Of a stretch of 10,487 nucleotides of DNA, positions 1-6,728 are shown piece by piece (position 1 is the stretch's first letter; each line of letters starts with the position of its first letter). The notes below the pieces were generated by a model. That model searched no databases, was not told where the DNA came from, and saw only the letters and a program-made list of their open reading frames with translations. Source of the DNA: CAZJNX01 sp964547415 (GTDB taxonomy: Bacteria > Pseudomonadota > Alphaproteobacteria > Rhizobiales > Amorphaceae); assembly GCA_964547415.1 (NCBI GenBank), contig CAZJNX010000171.1, positions 1-10,487 of the forward strand, in the 5' to 3' direction. The position numbers and the translations under genes are program-made.

Positions 1-271
1 AGGCGCGTGAGGGGCACGGGCCGCTCCGCCACGGACCGTCCGCTGCCCGGGAGTGACCCGGCGCCGTTCCGGCCGGATCGGCGCCGCGGCGACGGCGTCC
101 CCCTGCGGACCGGGGGCATGACCGGCGGCGGTGAGCGGCCGCAACCCGCGCGCGAGCCGCCGCGGGCCGGCGGTGTCGCCAGCCACGGCCGACGGGCGGG
201 AACGGGCGAGGGCGCAGCGGGCGCGGCAACGGTCCGAGGTTTGGCGATCGCCCCGGCGGCGGCCGGGCCGC
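1..271. other. Gene-poor left edge downstream of the molybdopterin-subunit gene
   Basis: No recognisable protein, tRNA or rRNA is seen here on either strand. Open frames exist but read as Arg/Pro/Gly-rich low-complexity protein, as expected for noncoding DNA of this composition. One structure stands out: an 8-base palindromic unit (CGGCGCCG) at 59-66 repeated at 79-86, so the two copies can pair around a 12-base loop. A shorter GC hairpin sits just past the stop of the minus-strand gene (about 258-270). Neither is followed by a T-run, so intrinsic termination is only a guess. Confidence 0.5.
59..86. repeat. Inverted repeat, two palindromic CGGCGCCG units
   Basis: The same 8-base self-complementary unit occurs at 59-66 and 79-86, separated by 12 bases that themselves contain the palindrome CCGGCCGG. 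It can form an 8-bp stem. It may be a terminator without a T-tract or a protein-binding dyad; in DNA this GC-rich, chance is also possible. Confidence 0.3.
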
Positions 272-2542
272 TCAGGCACGCGGCACACCGCGGACGAGCG
301 CGCGGATCGTGTCGGGGCGGACGGGCAGCGCCGTCACCGCGCCGGGAAGCCCGAGCGCCTCGTCGATGCCGTTGGCGACAGCCGCCGCGACGGCCGACAA
401 CCCAAGGTGGCGCGCCCCCTTGAGGCCGAGGGGGGCGAGCGGGTTCGGCGCGTCTTCGGTGAGCAGGACCTCGACCTCCGGGGCCTCGCGGGCGGTGGGC
501 AGGCCGTAGGCCGGCAGGCTCGCCGCGCGCGGCAGCCCGTCCCCGTCCCGGCCAGCGTCCTCCAGGAGAACCGCGCCGACCCCGCGTGCCACCGCGCCGG
601 CCACCTCCCCCTCGATGGAGCGCGGGTGGATCGCCGTGCCGACGTCGACCGCCGCATAGACCCGCGGCACGGCGACGGCCCCGGTCGCCCCGTCCACCTC
701 CACGACCGCCGCGAGGAAGCCGTACGGATGGGCCGGCTGGTCCGCGTTGCACCAGGCCTCCACCGACAGGCCGGGCGGGCCGAGGGCGCCGGAGGGCGTC
801 AGGAGCGGCGCCGCCTCGAGCGCGGCCACCAGGGCACCCACCGGCAGGGACGCGCCGTGCAGCCGGTCCGCCTCCCGCACCCGCCCCTCCGTGATGGTGA
901 GCGTCTCGGCCGGCAGACCGAGAAGGCGGCCCGCCAGCGACAGGATGCGCCCGCGCGCATCCTCGGCGGCGAGCTGGACGGCGGTGGCTGCCACCGACGC
1001 CGACACGCCCCCCTCCGCGGCCGAACCGCGGCCGGCGAGCGCCGGAAACCCCGTCTCGACCCGCATCCGGTCGAGGGGGATGCCGAGGACGTCCGCCGCC
1101 ACCTGGGCGATCGCCGTCGCCCCGCCGGTCCCGGTGTCGGCGAGGCCGGTGGCGATGCGAACGTTGCCATCCGCGTCGAAGGCGATGCGCGCGCCCGCCA
1201 CCGTCCCGCCCGTCGCCTCCTCGAGGAAGAAGGCGGTGCCGAGCCCCACCCGCTCGCCGTCCGCCCGGCGGTCCGCGAGGCGGCGGCGCACGAGGTCGAG
1301 GCTGAATCGCCGCCGTGCCTTCTCGAGGAGGAGCGGGTAGTCCCCCGCCTCCAGCACGATCCGCCGCCCGCCCGCCGAGACGGCCCGGTCGAACGGCAAC
1401 AGGCGCGGGCCCACCAGGTTGTCCCGTCGCAGTTCCATGGGGCAGACGTCGAGGCGGGCGGCGAGGCAGTGGACGAGCCGCTCCCGCACGATTGTCGCCG
1501 CCACCGCGCCCTCGCCCGGCAGACGCGCGGCCGGCGGGCCCGCCCCGATGAAGAGGCCGCCCTGGGCGCGGAAGGCGCCGACGGCGTAGGGGCCCGGCAT
1601 CAGGGCGGCGGCGCGCTGCGCCACCTCCGCGCCGACCGTCGCGAGGTACGCGCCCGCCTCCACGCGGAAGCGGCTCTCGATCGCGCGGATCGTGCCGTCG
1701 TCGTCGGCGGCGAGGCGGGCCCGGTGGTGCTGCCGCTCGCCGACCGGCCCGGCCGCGAGCGCCTCCCGCCGCCCCTCCCGCCAGCCCACGGGCCGCTCGA
1801 GCCGCCGCGCCGCGAGGCACGCGAGCGCCGCCTCCGGCGCGGGGAAGGCCGACGCCGCCACTGGCCCCGCAGCGGGCCGGGCGAGGAACGCGATCGCCCC
1901 CTCCGGCACGCCGAGGAGGCGGGCGAGCGCCTTCACCGTCAGGGGATCGGCCGGTCCGGCGGCGACCACCTCGAGCCGCTCCGCCGCCCCGTCCCAGCGG
2001 GCCGAGAGGGCCCGGGTGCCGAGGCCCGGGACCGCGAGGGGGGCGAGCGACACGGACAGCTCGACCACCTGGTCGGCCCGGCCGACCGCCGCCGCCACGT
2101 CGCCGAAGCCCTCGTCCACCCGCGCCACCTCCACCGGCTCGCCGGCGTCCGGGCTTGCCGGCTCGACGGCGAAGGCGATCCGCTCGGCCGCGTCCTCGGC
2201 CGCGCCAGGGCTCTCGGCGAAGACGGCGGCGAGGGGTTCCCCGAAAAAGCCGATCGCGGGGCCGCCGAGGAGGGGCTGGCGATGGGCGCGGAACGGGTCG
2301 CCCTCGCCGGCGAGGGCGGCGCACGCGCCAGCGACGTCCTCCGCCGTCCAGACCGCGACGACCCCCGGGACCTCGAAGGCCGGGCCCACGTCCGCAAAGG
2401 CGAGGCGGCCGGCCGCGACCGGCGCCCGGGCGAGCGCCATGGCGAGCTCGCCCCGGAAGACCGGCCCGGCGGGAAAGCCCGCCCGCCCGGCCACGAGGCG
2501 GCGGTCCTCGAGCCGCCGCAGGGAGCGGCCCACGTGCCTCAT
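272..2542 (-). CDS. Divergent xanthine dehydrogenase-family molybdopterin-binding (large) subunit
   Basis: This 756-residue protein has the usual length and collinear architecture of the large subunit of molybdenum hydroxylases (CO dehydrogenase, xanthine dehydrogenase, aldehyde oxidase). Family features seen: an N-terminal GRSLRRLEDRRL stretch (5-16), ERL...ELRRDNL (355-376), IAQVAADVLGIP (478-489), YAAVDVG...HPRSIEGEVAGAVARGVG (629-656) and NPLAPLGLKG (700-709). The cofactor motifs are not canonical. The GGGFG loop is replaced near 221-233, YRGAGRPE reads LPGEGAVAA (341-349), GQGH reads GTGG (471-474), and in KG-x-GEAG the catalytic Glu is replaced by His712 (KGARHLG). The family is certain from the context and overall match; ordinary hydroxylase activity is doubtful. 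ATG start with a weak ribosome site, 24 bases after the [2Fe-2S] gene, as the last gene of the operon. It could be a pseudoenzyme or have altered chemistry. Confidence 0.9.
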   Translation of the reverse strand: MRHVGRSLRRLEDRRLVAGRAGFPAGPVFRGELAMALARAPVAAGRLAFADVGPAFEVPGVVAVWTAEDVAGACAALAGEGDPFRAHRQPLLGGPAIGFFGEPLAAVFAESPGAAEDAAERIAFAVEPASPDAGEPVEVARVDEGFGDVAAAVGRADQVVELSVSLAPLAVPGLGTRALSARWDGAAERLEVVAAGPADPLTVKALARLLGVPEGAIAFLARPAAGPVAASAFPAPEAALACLAARRLERPVGWREGRREALAAGPVGERQHHRARLAADDDGTIRAIESRFRVEAGAYLATVGAEVAQRAAALMPGPYAVGAFRAQGGLFIGAGPPAARLPGEGAVAATIVRERLVHCLAARLDVCPMELRRDNLVGPRLLPFDRAVSAGGRRIVLEAGDYPLLLEKARRRFSLDLVRRRLADRRADGERVGLGTAFFLEEATGGTVAGARIAFDADGNVRIATGLADTGTGGATAIAQVAADVLGIPLDRMRVETGFPALAGRGSAAEGGVSASVAATAVQLAAEDARGRILSLAGRLLGLPAETLTITEGRVREADRLHGASLPVGALVAALEAAPLLTPSGALGPPGLSVEAWCNADQPAHPYGFLAAVVEVDGATGAVAVPRVYAAVDVGTAIHPRSIEGEVAGAVARGVGAVLLEDAGRDGDGLPRAASLPAYGLPTAREAPEVEVLLTEDAPNPLAPLGLKGARHLGLSAVAAAVANGIDEALGLPGAVTALPVRPDTIRALVRGVPRA

Positions 2543-2566
2543 GGCGCGCGCGTCCCGCGCGGGCGG

Positions 2567-3106
2567 TCAGGACGCATCGGACGGTGCCCCGTCCCGCGGC
2601 CGGCCGGCCGCGCGCGCCGCCAGCTGCTGGCGGGCGGCCTTCAGGGCGAGGCCGATCGCCCGGTAGCCGGTGCACCGGCACAGGTTGGCGGCGAGGATCT
2701 CCTCGATCGCCTCGTCCGCGAGCGTCCCGTCCCGTTCGAGGACGGCGAGGGCGAGTACCAGGTAGCCCGGGGTGCACAGGCCGCACTTGATGGCGAAGTT
2801 GTCGATGAACGCCTGCTGCAGGGGGTGGAGGTCGGCGCCGTCCGCGAGGCTCGCCACGGTGCGCACCTCCGCCCCCTCCACCTGGACCGCGAAGAGAAGA
2901 CACGCCCGCACGGGACGCCCGTCCACGATCACCGTGCAGCTCCCGCAGCTGCCGTCCTCGCACGCCTGCGGCACCGCCACCCAGTCGCCGGCCTCCGCGA
3001 GCGCCTCGGCGAGGGTGGTTCGCGGCTCGACCCAAAGGGTCAGCTGCGTGGCGTCGAGGACGAGGGCGACCCTCTCCCGGCCCGCGGGTCCGCCGCCCCC
3101 CGTCAC
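2567..3106 (-). CDS. [2Fe-2S] iron-sulfur subunit of a molybdenum-hydroxylase-type enzyme
   Basis: This 179-residue small subunit passes electrons between the molybdenum centre and the FAD subunit. The plant-type ferredoxin cluster is held by Cys49, Cys54, Cys57 and Cys69 (CEDGSCGSC...C). The C-terminal helical cluster is held by Cys108, Cys111, Cys143 and Cys145 (CGLCTPG...NLCRCTGY). All eight ligands are present, so this subunit looks functional. The residue before Cys108 is Lys107, where the family usually has Gln. The GTG start at 3106-3104 overlaps the TGA of the FAD gene (GTGA), with GAGG about ten bases upstream, so translational coupling is likely. The same frame stays open far upstream, but that extension lies over other genes and has no homology. 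No Tat signal is seen, so the complex is probably cytoplasmic. Confidence 0.93.
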   Translation of the reverse strand: MTGGGGPAGRERVALVLDATQLTLWVEPRTTLAEALAEAGDWVAVPQACEDGSCGSCTVIVDGRPVRACLLFAVQVEGAEVRTVASLADGADLHPLQQAFIDNFAIKCGLCTPGYLVLALAVLERDGTLADEAIEEILAANLCRCTGYRAIGLALKAARQQLAARAAGRPRDGAPSDAS

Positions 3107-3960
3107 CGGCCCGTCGCCTCGAGGGCCCGGGCGACGGCGGCCCGCGTCAGGTCCCGGGCGAAGGCCTCGTCCCGGTGGGGGCCGCCCGCAGGCTCCACCG
3201 CCGCGGCCGCGGCATCGGCCGCCTCGCGGATGCGGCGGCGGGTGGGCTCCGCCCCTTCGAGGACGTCCTCGGCGGCGACGAGGCGGCGCGGGGTCCGCGC
3301 CACCCCCGCAAGGGCGACGCGCACGTCGGCGACGGCGTCCTCCGCCCGCTCCCAGACGACGAGGGCGGCCGCCCGCGGGTGGCGATGCCCCTCGCGCAGC
3401 ACCTCCGCGTAGCCGAAGCGGGCGTGGTGCCCGAGGAGCGGGAGCTGCGCCTCGGCGATGAGCTCGTCCTCCTCGAGGTCGCTCGCCATCGCGCCGAGGA
3501 AGAACGTCCCGGCCGGGACCGTGCGCACCCCGCGAGCCGCGCTCACCACCGACAGGTCGGCGCCGAGGGCGACGGCCGCCAGGGCGGCGGACCCGGCGGG
3601 ATGGGCGTCGGCGAGGCTGCCGCAGAAGGTGGCCGCCGCCCGCACCGGGAGCGGGCCCGCGGCGACGGCGATGCGCGCGAGGAGGGCGCCGAGGGGCCCC
3701 GAAACCGTGTCCGGCCCGAGGGCGGCGAGGCGGGCGAGCGGGGGCACGCGCAGCCGTCCCGCCGCGGTCGCGAGGCGGCCCGCCCCCTCGATCCGGCCGA
3801 GGTCGACGACATGGGCCGGGGTGCAAAGCCGCGCCTTCATGGACGGGACCAGCGCCTGCCCGCCCGCGAGGGGCCGCGCGTCGCCGCCGTGGCGGCGGAG
3901 GAGGTCGAGCGCCTCCTCCAGGGAGCGGGGCGCGTGGTAGGCGAAGGGCTGGGGCCTCAA
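3103..3960 (-). CDS. FAD-binding (medium) subunit of a molybdenum-hydroxylase-type enzyme
   Basis: This 285-residue flavoprotein resembles CoxM/CutM. It would hand electrons from the [2Fe-2S] subunit to an acceptor. The N-terminal pattern PFAYHAPRSLEEAL...GGDARPLAGGQALVP (5-39) is the classic first FAD motif. The second motif, usually T-x-GGSLA-x-ADPAA, reads ATFCGSLADAHPAG (110-123), so one Gly is Cys113 and the Asp is His120. The later EV-x-RR-x-GD region reads EVLREGHRHP (186-195). I chose the TTG at 3960-3958 because homology begins there, the length then equals the family norm, and GGGGAT lies a few bases upstream. An ATG at 4053 would add 31 residues of unlikely sequence. First gene of the three-gene operon; its stop overlaps the next start. 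Confidence 0.88.
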   Translation of the reverse strand: MRPQPFAYHAPRSLEEALDLLRRHGGDARPLAGGQALVPSMKARLCTPAHVVDLGRIEGAGRLATAAGRLRVPPLARLAALGPDTVSGPLGALLARIAVAAGPLPVRAAATFCGSLADAHPAGSAALAAVALGADLSVVSAARGVRTVPAGTFFLGAMASDLEEDELIAEAQLPLLGHHARFGYAEVLREGHRHPRAAALVVWERAEDAVADVRVALAGVARTPRRLVAAEDVLEGAEPTRRRIREAADAAAAAVEPAGGPHRDEAFARDLTRAAVARALEATGR

Positions 3961-4065
3961 GAGCCATCCCCGGCGGTGGCGGGCCGCGGAAGCGGCCGAT
4001 TCGCGTGGCGGCCACCATGGCGCCGGCGCGGGCGCCGCGCAACGGGCGCGCAACGCGGGGACGAC

Positions 4066-4092
4066 GGCCGGACGGCGCGGCGCCGTCCGGCC
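4066..4092 (-). terminator. GC hairpin between the Tat-signal gene and the molybdenum-hydroxylase operon
   Basis: An 11-bp perfect stem (GGCCGGACGGC at 4066-4076 with its complement at 4082-4092) closes a 5-base loop. It begins 7 bases past the stop of the minus-strand gene ending at 4099. No T-tract follows on the minus strand, so it is a candidate terminator or an RNA-stabilising hairpin rather than a proven intrinsic terminator. Confidence 0.5.
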
Positions 4093-4098
4093 CCCGCC

Positions 4099-4359
4099 TC
4101 AGCCGCGGGGGGCGGCGTAGCGGATGCCGAGGCGGGTCTCCTGGATCGCCTCGTCGATGAGGCTGATCGCGCGCCTGCGATGGCCGCCCTTGTTGGCCTG
4201 CGCCCGCTCGAGCGCCGCCCTGGCGTTCTTGAGGTGCTCCACCGCAGCGTGCATGTTGCGCTGCGCCGCGTCGGCCTCGTCCGCCGGAAGCGTCGCGACG
4301 GCGGCGATGGCGGCAGTCCCGAAGAGGGCCTGCCGGCGGGAGACGGTGCTGTCTGACAT
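4099..4359 (-). CDS. Small exported protein with a Tat-type signal, unknown function
   Basis: This 86-residue protein starts MSDSTVSRRQALFGTAA. The twin Arg at 8-9, a short hydrophobic stretch (about 12-24) and an Ala-rich end near residues 29-32 make a Tat-like signal peptide. The mature part (about 33-86) is predicted mostly helical, with HAAVEHLKNARAALERA (37-53), a KGGHRRRAI turn (57-65) and LIDEAIQETRLGI (67-79). I have a general recollection of small uncharacterised proteobacterial proteins with this helix-KGGHR-helix pattern, but no function is known to me. The ATG at 4359 is chosen because AGGAGA lies about nine bases upstream; an upstream in-frame ATG at 4446 would bury the signal peptide. 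It lies 108 bases downstream of cytochrome b561 on the same strand. Confidence 0.8.
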   Translation of the reverse strand: MSDSTVSRRQALFGTAAIAAVATLPADEADAAQRNMHAAVEHLKNARAALERAQANKGGHRRRAISLIDEAIQETRLGIRYAAPRG

Positions 4360-4467
4360 TCTCGTGCTCTCCTGTCGGCGTGCGCGGGGCCCTTGGCGGC
4401 GGGCGCCCGCGGCGCGGTCTTGAAGGCGCGAGGACGACGGCGTCAACCCGGAGGTTGCAGGCGCGGA

Positions 4468-5028
4468 TCAACCCGTGGTGATGCGCGAGAGCGTGTCGTC
4501 CCCCCGCACGACATGGTAGAGTGACGCCCCCACGTGGATCGCCGCGAGCACGACGACGGCCCAGCCAACGAACCCGTGAACCGCGAAGATGCCCTCCGCG
4601 AGGGCCTTGTCCCGCCACGGCAACGCGGGGATGTCGAACAGGAAGAAGAAGGTGACCCCCCCGCCGTAGAGCGACTTCGCCACGTAGCCGATCAGCGGGT
4701 TGAGGAGGAGGCCGACGTACAGGAGGGCGTGCACCGTGTGGGCGAGGCGCTTCTGGAGCGCCGGCATCGGCACGTCGAGCGGCGCGGGCGGCGCGGCGAG
4801 GCGCGAGGCGACGCGCGCGATCATCAGGAGACCGATGGTGACCCCGAACGACCAGTGGAGGATATAGAGCCGGTCGCGCGCGGCCCCTTCCGCGTCCTCC
4901 ATCCCGAGCGCCGTGACGACAACGCCGACGAGCGCGGCCGCGACCAGCCAGTGGAGCGCTCGATGGAGCGCGGTGTAGGCGGGACGGGACCGGTCGCCGG
5001 TCGCCCGCGTCGCATCCTGAAGAACCAT
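4468..5028 (-). CDS. Cytochrome b561 family membrane protein
   Basis: This 186-residue di-haem cytochrome b belongs to the bacterial b561 (CybB-like) family. It is an inner-membrane electron carrier between quinone and soluble partners or oxidants. Four hydrophobic segments are visible (about 25-41, 55-72, 96-116 and 148-171). His26 (HRALHW), His58 (LHWSFG), His151 (AVHGFVGW) and His165 (AIHVGASLYH) fall at the four haem-ligand positions of E. coli CybB, judged from a remembered comparison. Length is normal. ATG start preceded by GGGGGT. It sits between ribA, 83 bases upstream, and the Tat-signal gene downstream, all on one strand, so it may be cotranscribed with either. The redox partner cannot be told from sequence. 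Confidence 0.92.
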   Translation of the reverse strand: MVLQDATRATGDRSRPAYTALHRALHWLVAAALVGVVVTALGMEDAEGAARDRLYILHWSFGVTIGLLMIARVASRLAAPPAPLDVPMPALQKRLAHTVHALLYVGLLLNPLIGYVAKSLYGGGVTFFFLFDIPALPWRDKALAEGIFAVHGFVGWAVVVLAAIHVGASLYHVVRGDDTLSRITTG

Positions 5029-5111
5029 GGCCGACCCCCGGTTGTGCGTGCGGCACGACGCCGCCCGCCCGAACGGCGAGGTGCCGGCGGAAGTTCCCTG
5101 CCCGCCGCGCG

Positions 5112-6230
5112 TCAGTGTTTCCCTGAAACGTGCTCCAGGAGGTGGCCGGAGCGGGCCGCCTTCACCTCGAGGTAGCGTCGGTTCTCCGCGTTGACCGGGG
5201 CGAGCACGGGGATGCGGCCGGCGACGTCGAGGCCCGCGGCGACGAGGGCGTCCACCTTGGCCGGGTTGTTGGTGAGGAGGAGGACGCTGCGCCAGCCGAG
5301 GAGGTCGAGCATGCGGGCGGCGGCGTGATAGTCCCGCTCGTCCTCATGGTAGCCGAGGGCGGTGTTGGCGTCGACCGTGTCGAGCCCGCGGTCCTGCAAC
5401 TCGTAGGCGCGCATCTTGTTGGCGAGGCCGAGGCCCCGCCCCTCCTGGTCCATGTAGAGGACGGCGCCCGCGCCCAGTTCGTCGATCCGCTGGAGGGCGA
5501 GCGCGAGCTGGTCCCCGCAGTCGCACCGGCGCGAGCCGAAGATGTCGCCGGTGGCGCACGAGGAGTGGACGCGAATCGGCACGGGCCGGGACGGGTCGGG
5601 CTCGCCCACCACGACGGCGATGGAGTTGGAGCCGAGGGCGTCGCGGAAGACCACGAAGCGGCTGTCGATGTCCGGGGCGATCGGCACCCGCGCCTCGGAC
5701 ACCTTCACGAGCGTCTCGGCGGCGTGGCGGCGCAGGCCGAGGGCGGCCTCCGCGTCCACCTCCACGAGGTCCGCCTCGGTCCCGTTGAGGACGGTGGTGC
5801 GGGCCGGCGCGACCAGCATGGCCGGCAGGAGGCCCGCGAGCTTGGCGAGCTCGAGGGCGGCGAGCTCGGCGCCGCTGCCGGGGGCGGCCCCCTCCGGCGG
5901 CGCCACGCCCTGCCCGGCCGCGAGCGCCATCAGCCCGTCGGCGTCGGGCCGATCGCCGGCGCGGACCAGGGTCGCCGCGTGCCCCTCGATGCCGAGGCAC
6001 TCGGCGCGGCGGCGGGTAATGGCGAGCGCGGGCGGGCCGCTCGCCACGCGGGCGAGGAAGGTGGTGAGCCGCTCCGGCGTGAGGCCGTCGACGGCGATCG
6101 CGGCGATGACGCGCCCGGCGCTCGCGATCCTCACCGGCCGGCCGGCCCTGAGGTCCGCGAAGGCGCGCTGGGCGCTCACCATGCGCGGGTCACCGTAGGC
6201 GGCGGCCGAACGCGTAAACGACGTGTCCAT
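5112..6230 (-). CDS. ribA: GTP cyclohydrolase II (long form with degenerate N-terminal domain)
   Basis: This 372-residue protein catalyses the first step of riboflavin synthesis, opening GTP to 2,5-diamino-6-ribosylamino-pyrimidinone phosphate with release of formate and pyrophosphate. The catalytic half is residues 180-372. It has zinc ligands Cys225, Cys236 and Cys238 (HSSCATGDIFGSRRCDCGDQL minus its last residues), QEGRGLGL (262-269), KMRAYELQDRGLDTVDAN (272-289), DERDY (297-301) and LLTNNPAKV (318-326). Residues about 17-170 occupy the place of a RibB-like domain but show no DHBP-synthase acidic motif, so that half is probably not catalytic. Long RibA proteins of this kind occur in alphaproteobacteria. 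The ATG at 6230 has only a weak ribosome site; Met17 (6182) is an alternative start. No FMN riboswitch is seen upstream. Confidence 0.95.
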   Translation of the reverse strand: MDTSFTRSAAAYGDPRMVSAQRAFADLRAGRPVRIASAGRVIAAIAVDGLTPERLTTFLARVASGPPALAITRRRAECLGIEGHAATLVRAGDRPDADGLMALAAGQGVAPPEGAAPGSGAELAALELAKLAGLLPAMLVAPARTTVLNGTEADLVEVDAEAALGLRRHAAETLVKVSEARVPIAPDIDSRFVVFRDALGSNSIAVVVGEPDPSRPVPIRVHSSCATGDIFGSRRCDCGDQLALALQRIDELGAGAVLYMDQEGRGLGLANKMRAYELQDRGLDTVDANTALGYHEDERDYHAAARMLDLLGWRSVLLLTNNPAKVDALVAAGLDVAGRIPVLAPVNAENRRYLEVKAARSGHLLEHVSGKH

Positions 6231-6564
6231 CTCGATGCGTCTGCTTCTCTCAACGGGTCGCGGGGTCGGCGGGCCCGGGGATGTCCGGCGGCCGCGGGAG
6301 CCGTTCGCGGGGCCAGCACGACCTCGCCGGAGCGAACGGGGCGGATTGTCTCGTTCCCCTTATGAACGCGAAGAGGGCTGGCGGGGCTCCCGCCGGATAC
6401 GCGCCCTATCGGCCCCGTGGCGTGAACTGCCACTGAACGCCGCCGCCGCCGATCCGCTCGCCCTCGGCCACGAATGGGGCAGGGCTCGGGCTCGGGGTGG
6501 CACGGACGCATCCCCCGCGGGACTGTCGCACGCGGTTTTATGTCGGATACGGGAAAGATCAATT

Positions 6565-6590
6565 CACCCGGCCAGGACCGCGGCCGGGTG
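6565..6590. repeat. 9-bp perfect inverted repeat upstream of the cytochrome c gene
   Basis: CACCCGGCC at 6565-6573 pairs exactly with GGCCGGGTG at 6582-6590 around an 8-base loop. It lies at the edge of the AT-richer patch, about 140 bases upstream of the cytochrome c start. On the minus strand the hairpin is followed by AATTGATCTTTCCC, weakly terminator-like. It could instead be an operator or a leader hairpin. Confidence 0.45.
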
Positions 6591-6713
6591 GCTGCCATGT
6601 CGCACCGCCGCCGGCCCGCCTGCCGGAATGGCGGCGCTGTCGCCTCGCCGGGGGTTTCCTGTTACCGGTTGGCCGGTCGAGACCCGCCGGCGCGGGGAAC
6701 GACCGAGAGAAGA

Positions 6714-6720
6714 AGAGGAG
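6714..6720 (+). promoter_or_regulatory. Ribosome binding site of the cytochrome c gene
   Basis: AGAGGAG lies 8 bases before the ATG at 6729. It is one of the strongest Shine-Dalgarno sites in the window and settles the start, because the same frame stays open for about 85 codons upstream. Confidence 0.8.
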
Positions 6721-6728
6721 CACCGCCC

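Larger units (their letters stand above)
6231..6728. other. Divergent intergenic region between ribA and the cytochrome c gene
   Basis: About 500 bases without a supportable gene. The frames that cross it have no recognisable protein and poor starts. It must hold promoters for ribA (minus) and the cytochrome c gene (plus). Two patches are less GC-rich than the rest: 6342-6366 (ATTGTC...CCTTATGAAC) and 6535-6565 (GGTTTTATGTC...GATCAATTC). They are the likeliest promoter locations, but I cannot assign convincing -35/-10 pairs. A 9-bp inverted repeat follows the second patch. No FMN riboswitch, tRNA or small-RNA gene is recognised. Confidence 0.55.

Noticed and set aside
131..3412. A 1093-codon plus-strand open frame, the longest in the window
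   Set aside because: It lies antisense to the whole molybdenum-hydroxylase operon, reads as Arg/Ala/Gly-rich low-complexity protein and has no recognisable motif. It is a by-product of GC-rich codon use.
272..3960. Calling the operon coxMSL (form I CO dehydrogenase)
   Set aside because: The gene order matches, but the form I active-site loop with its Cys (AYRCSFR) is absent, as is the form II loop. The operon can only be placed in the broad family.
3107..5056. Upstream extension of the [2Fe-2S] frame to 829 codons
   Set aside because: The frame is open across the FAD, Tat-signal and b561 genes in the wrong register, with Pro/Arg-rich sequence. Only the part from the GTG at 3106 has homology.
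6231..6360. FMN riboswitch upstream of ribA, or an EcfG-type promoter (GGAAC on the minus strand near 6355)
   Set aside because: The conserved FMN-aptamer core sequences are absent. The GGAAC is followed by a CGTT at too short a spacing (14 bases) for a convincing EcfG promoter.
6474..6728. In-frame N-terminal extension of the cytochrome c gene
   Set aside because: The extension has no homology, and it would place the signal peptide in the middle of the protein. The strong ribosome site lies just before the ATG at 6729.
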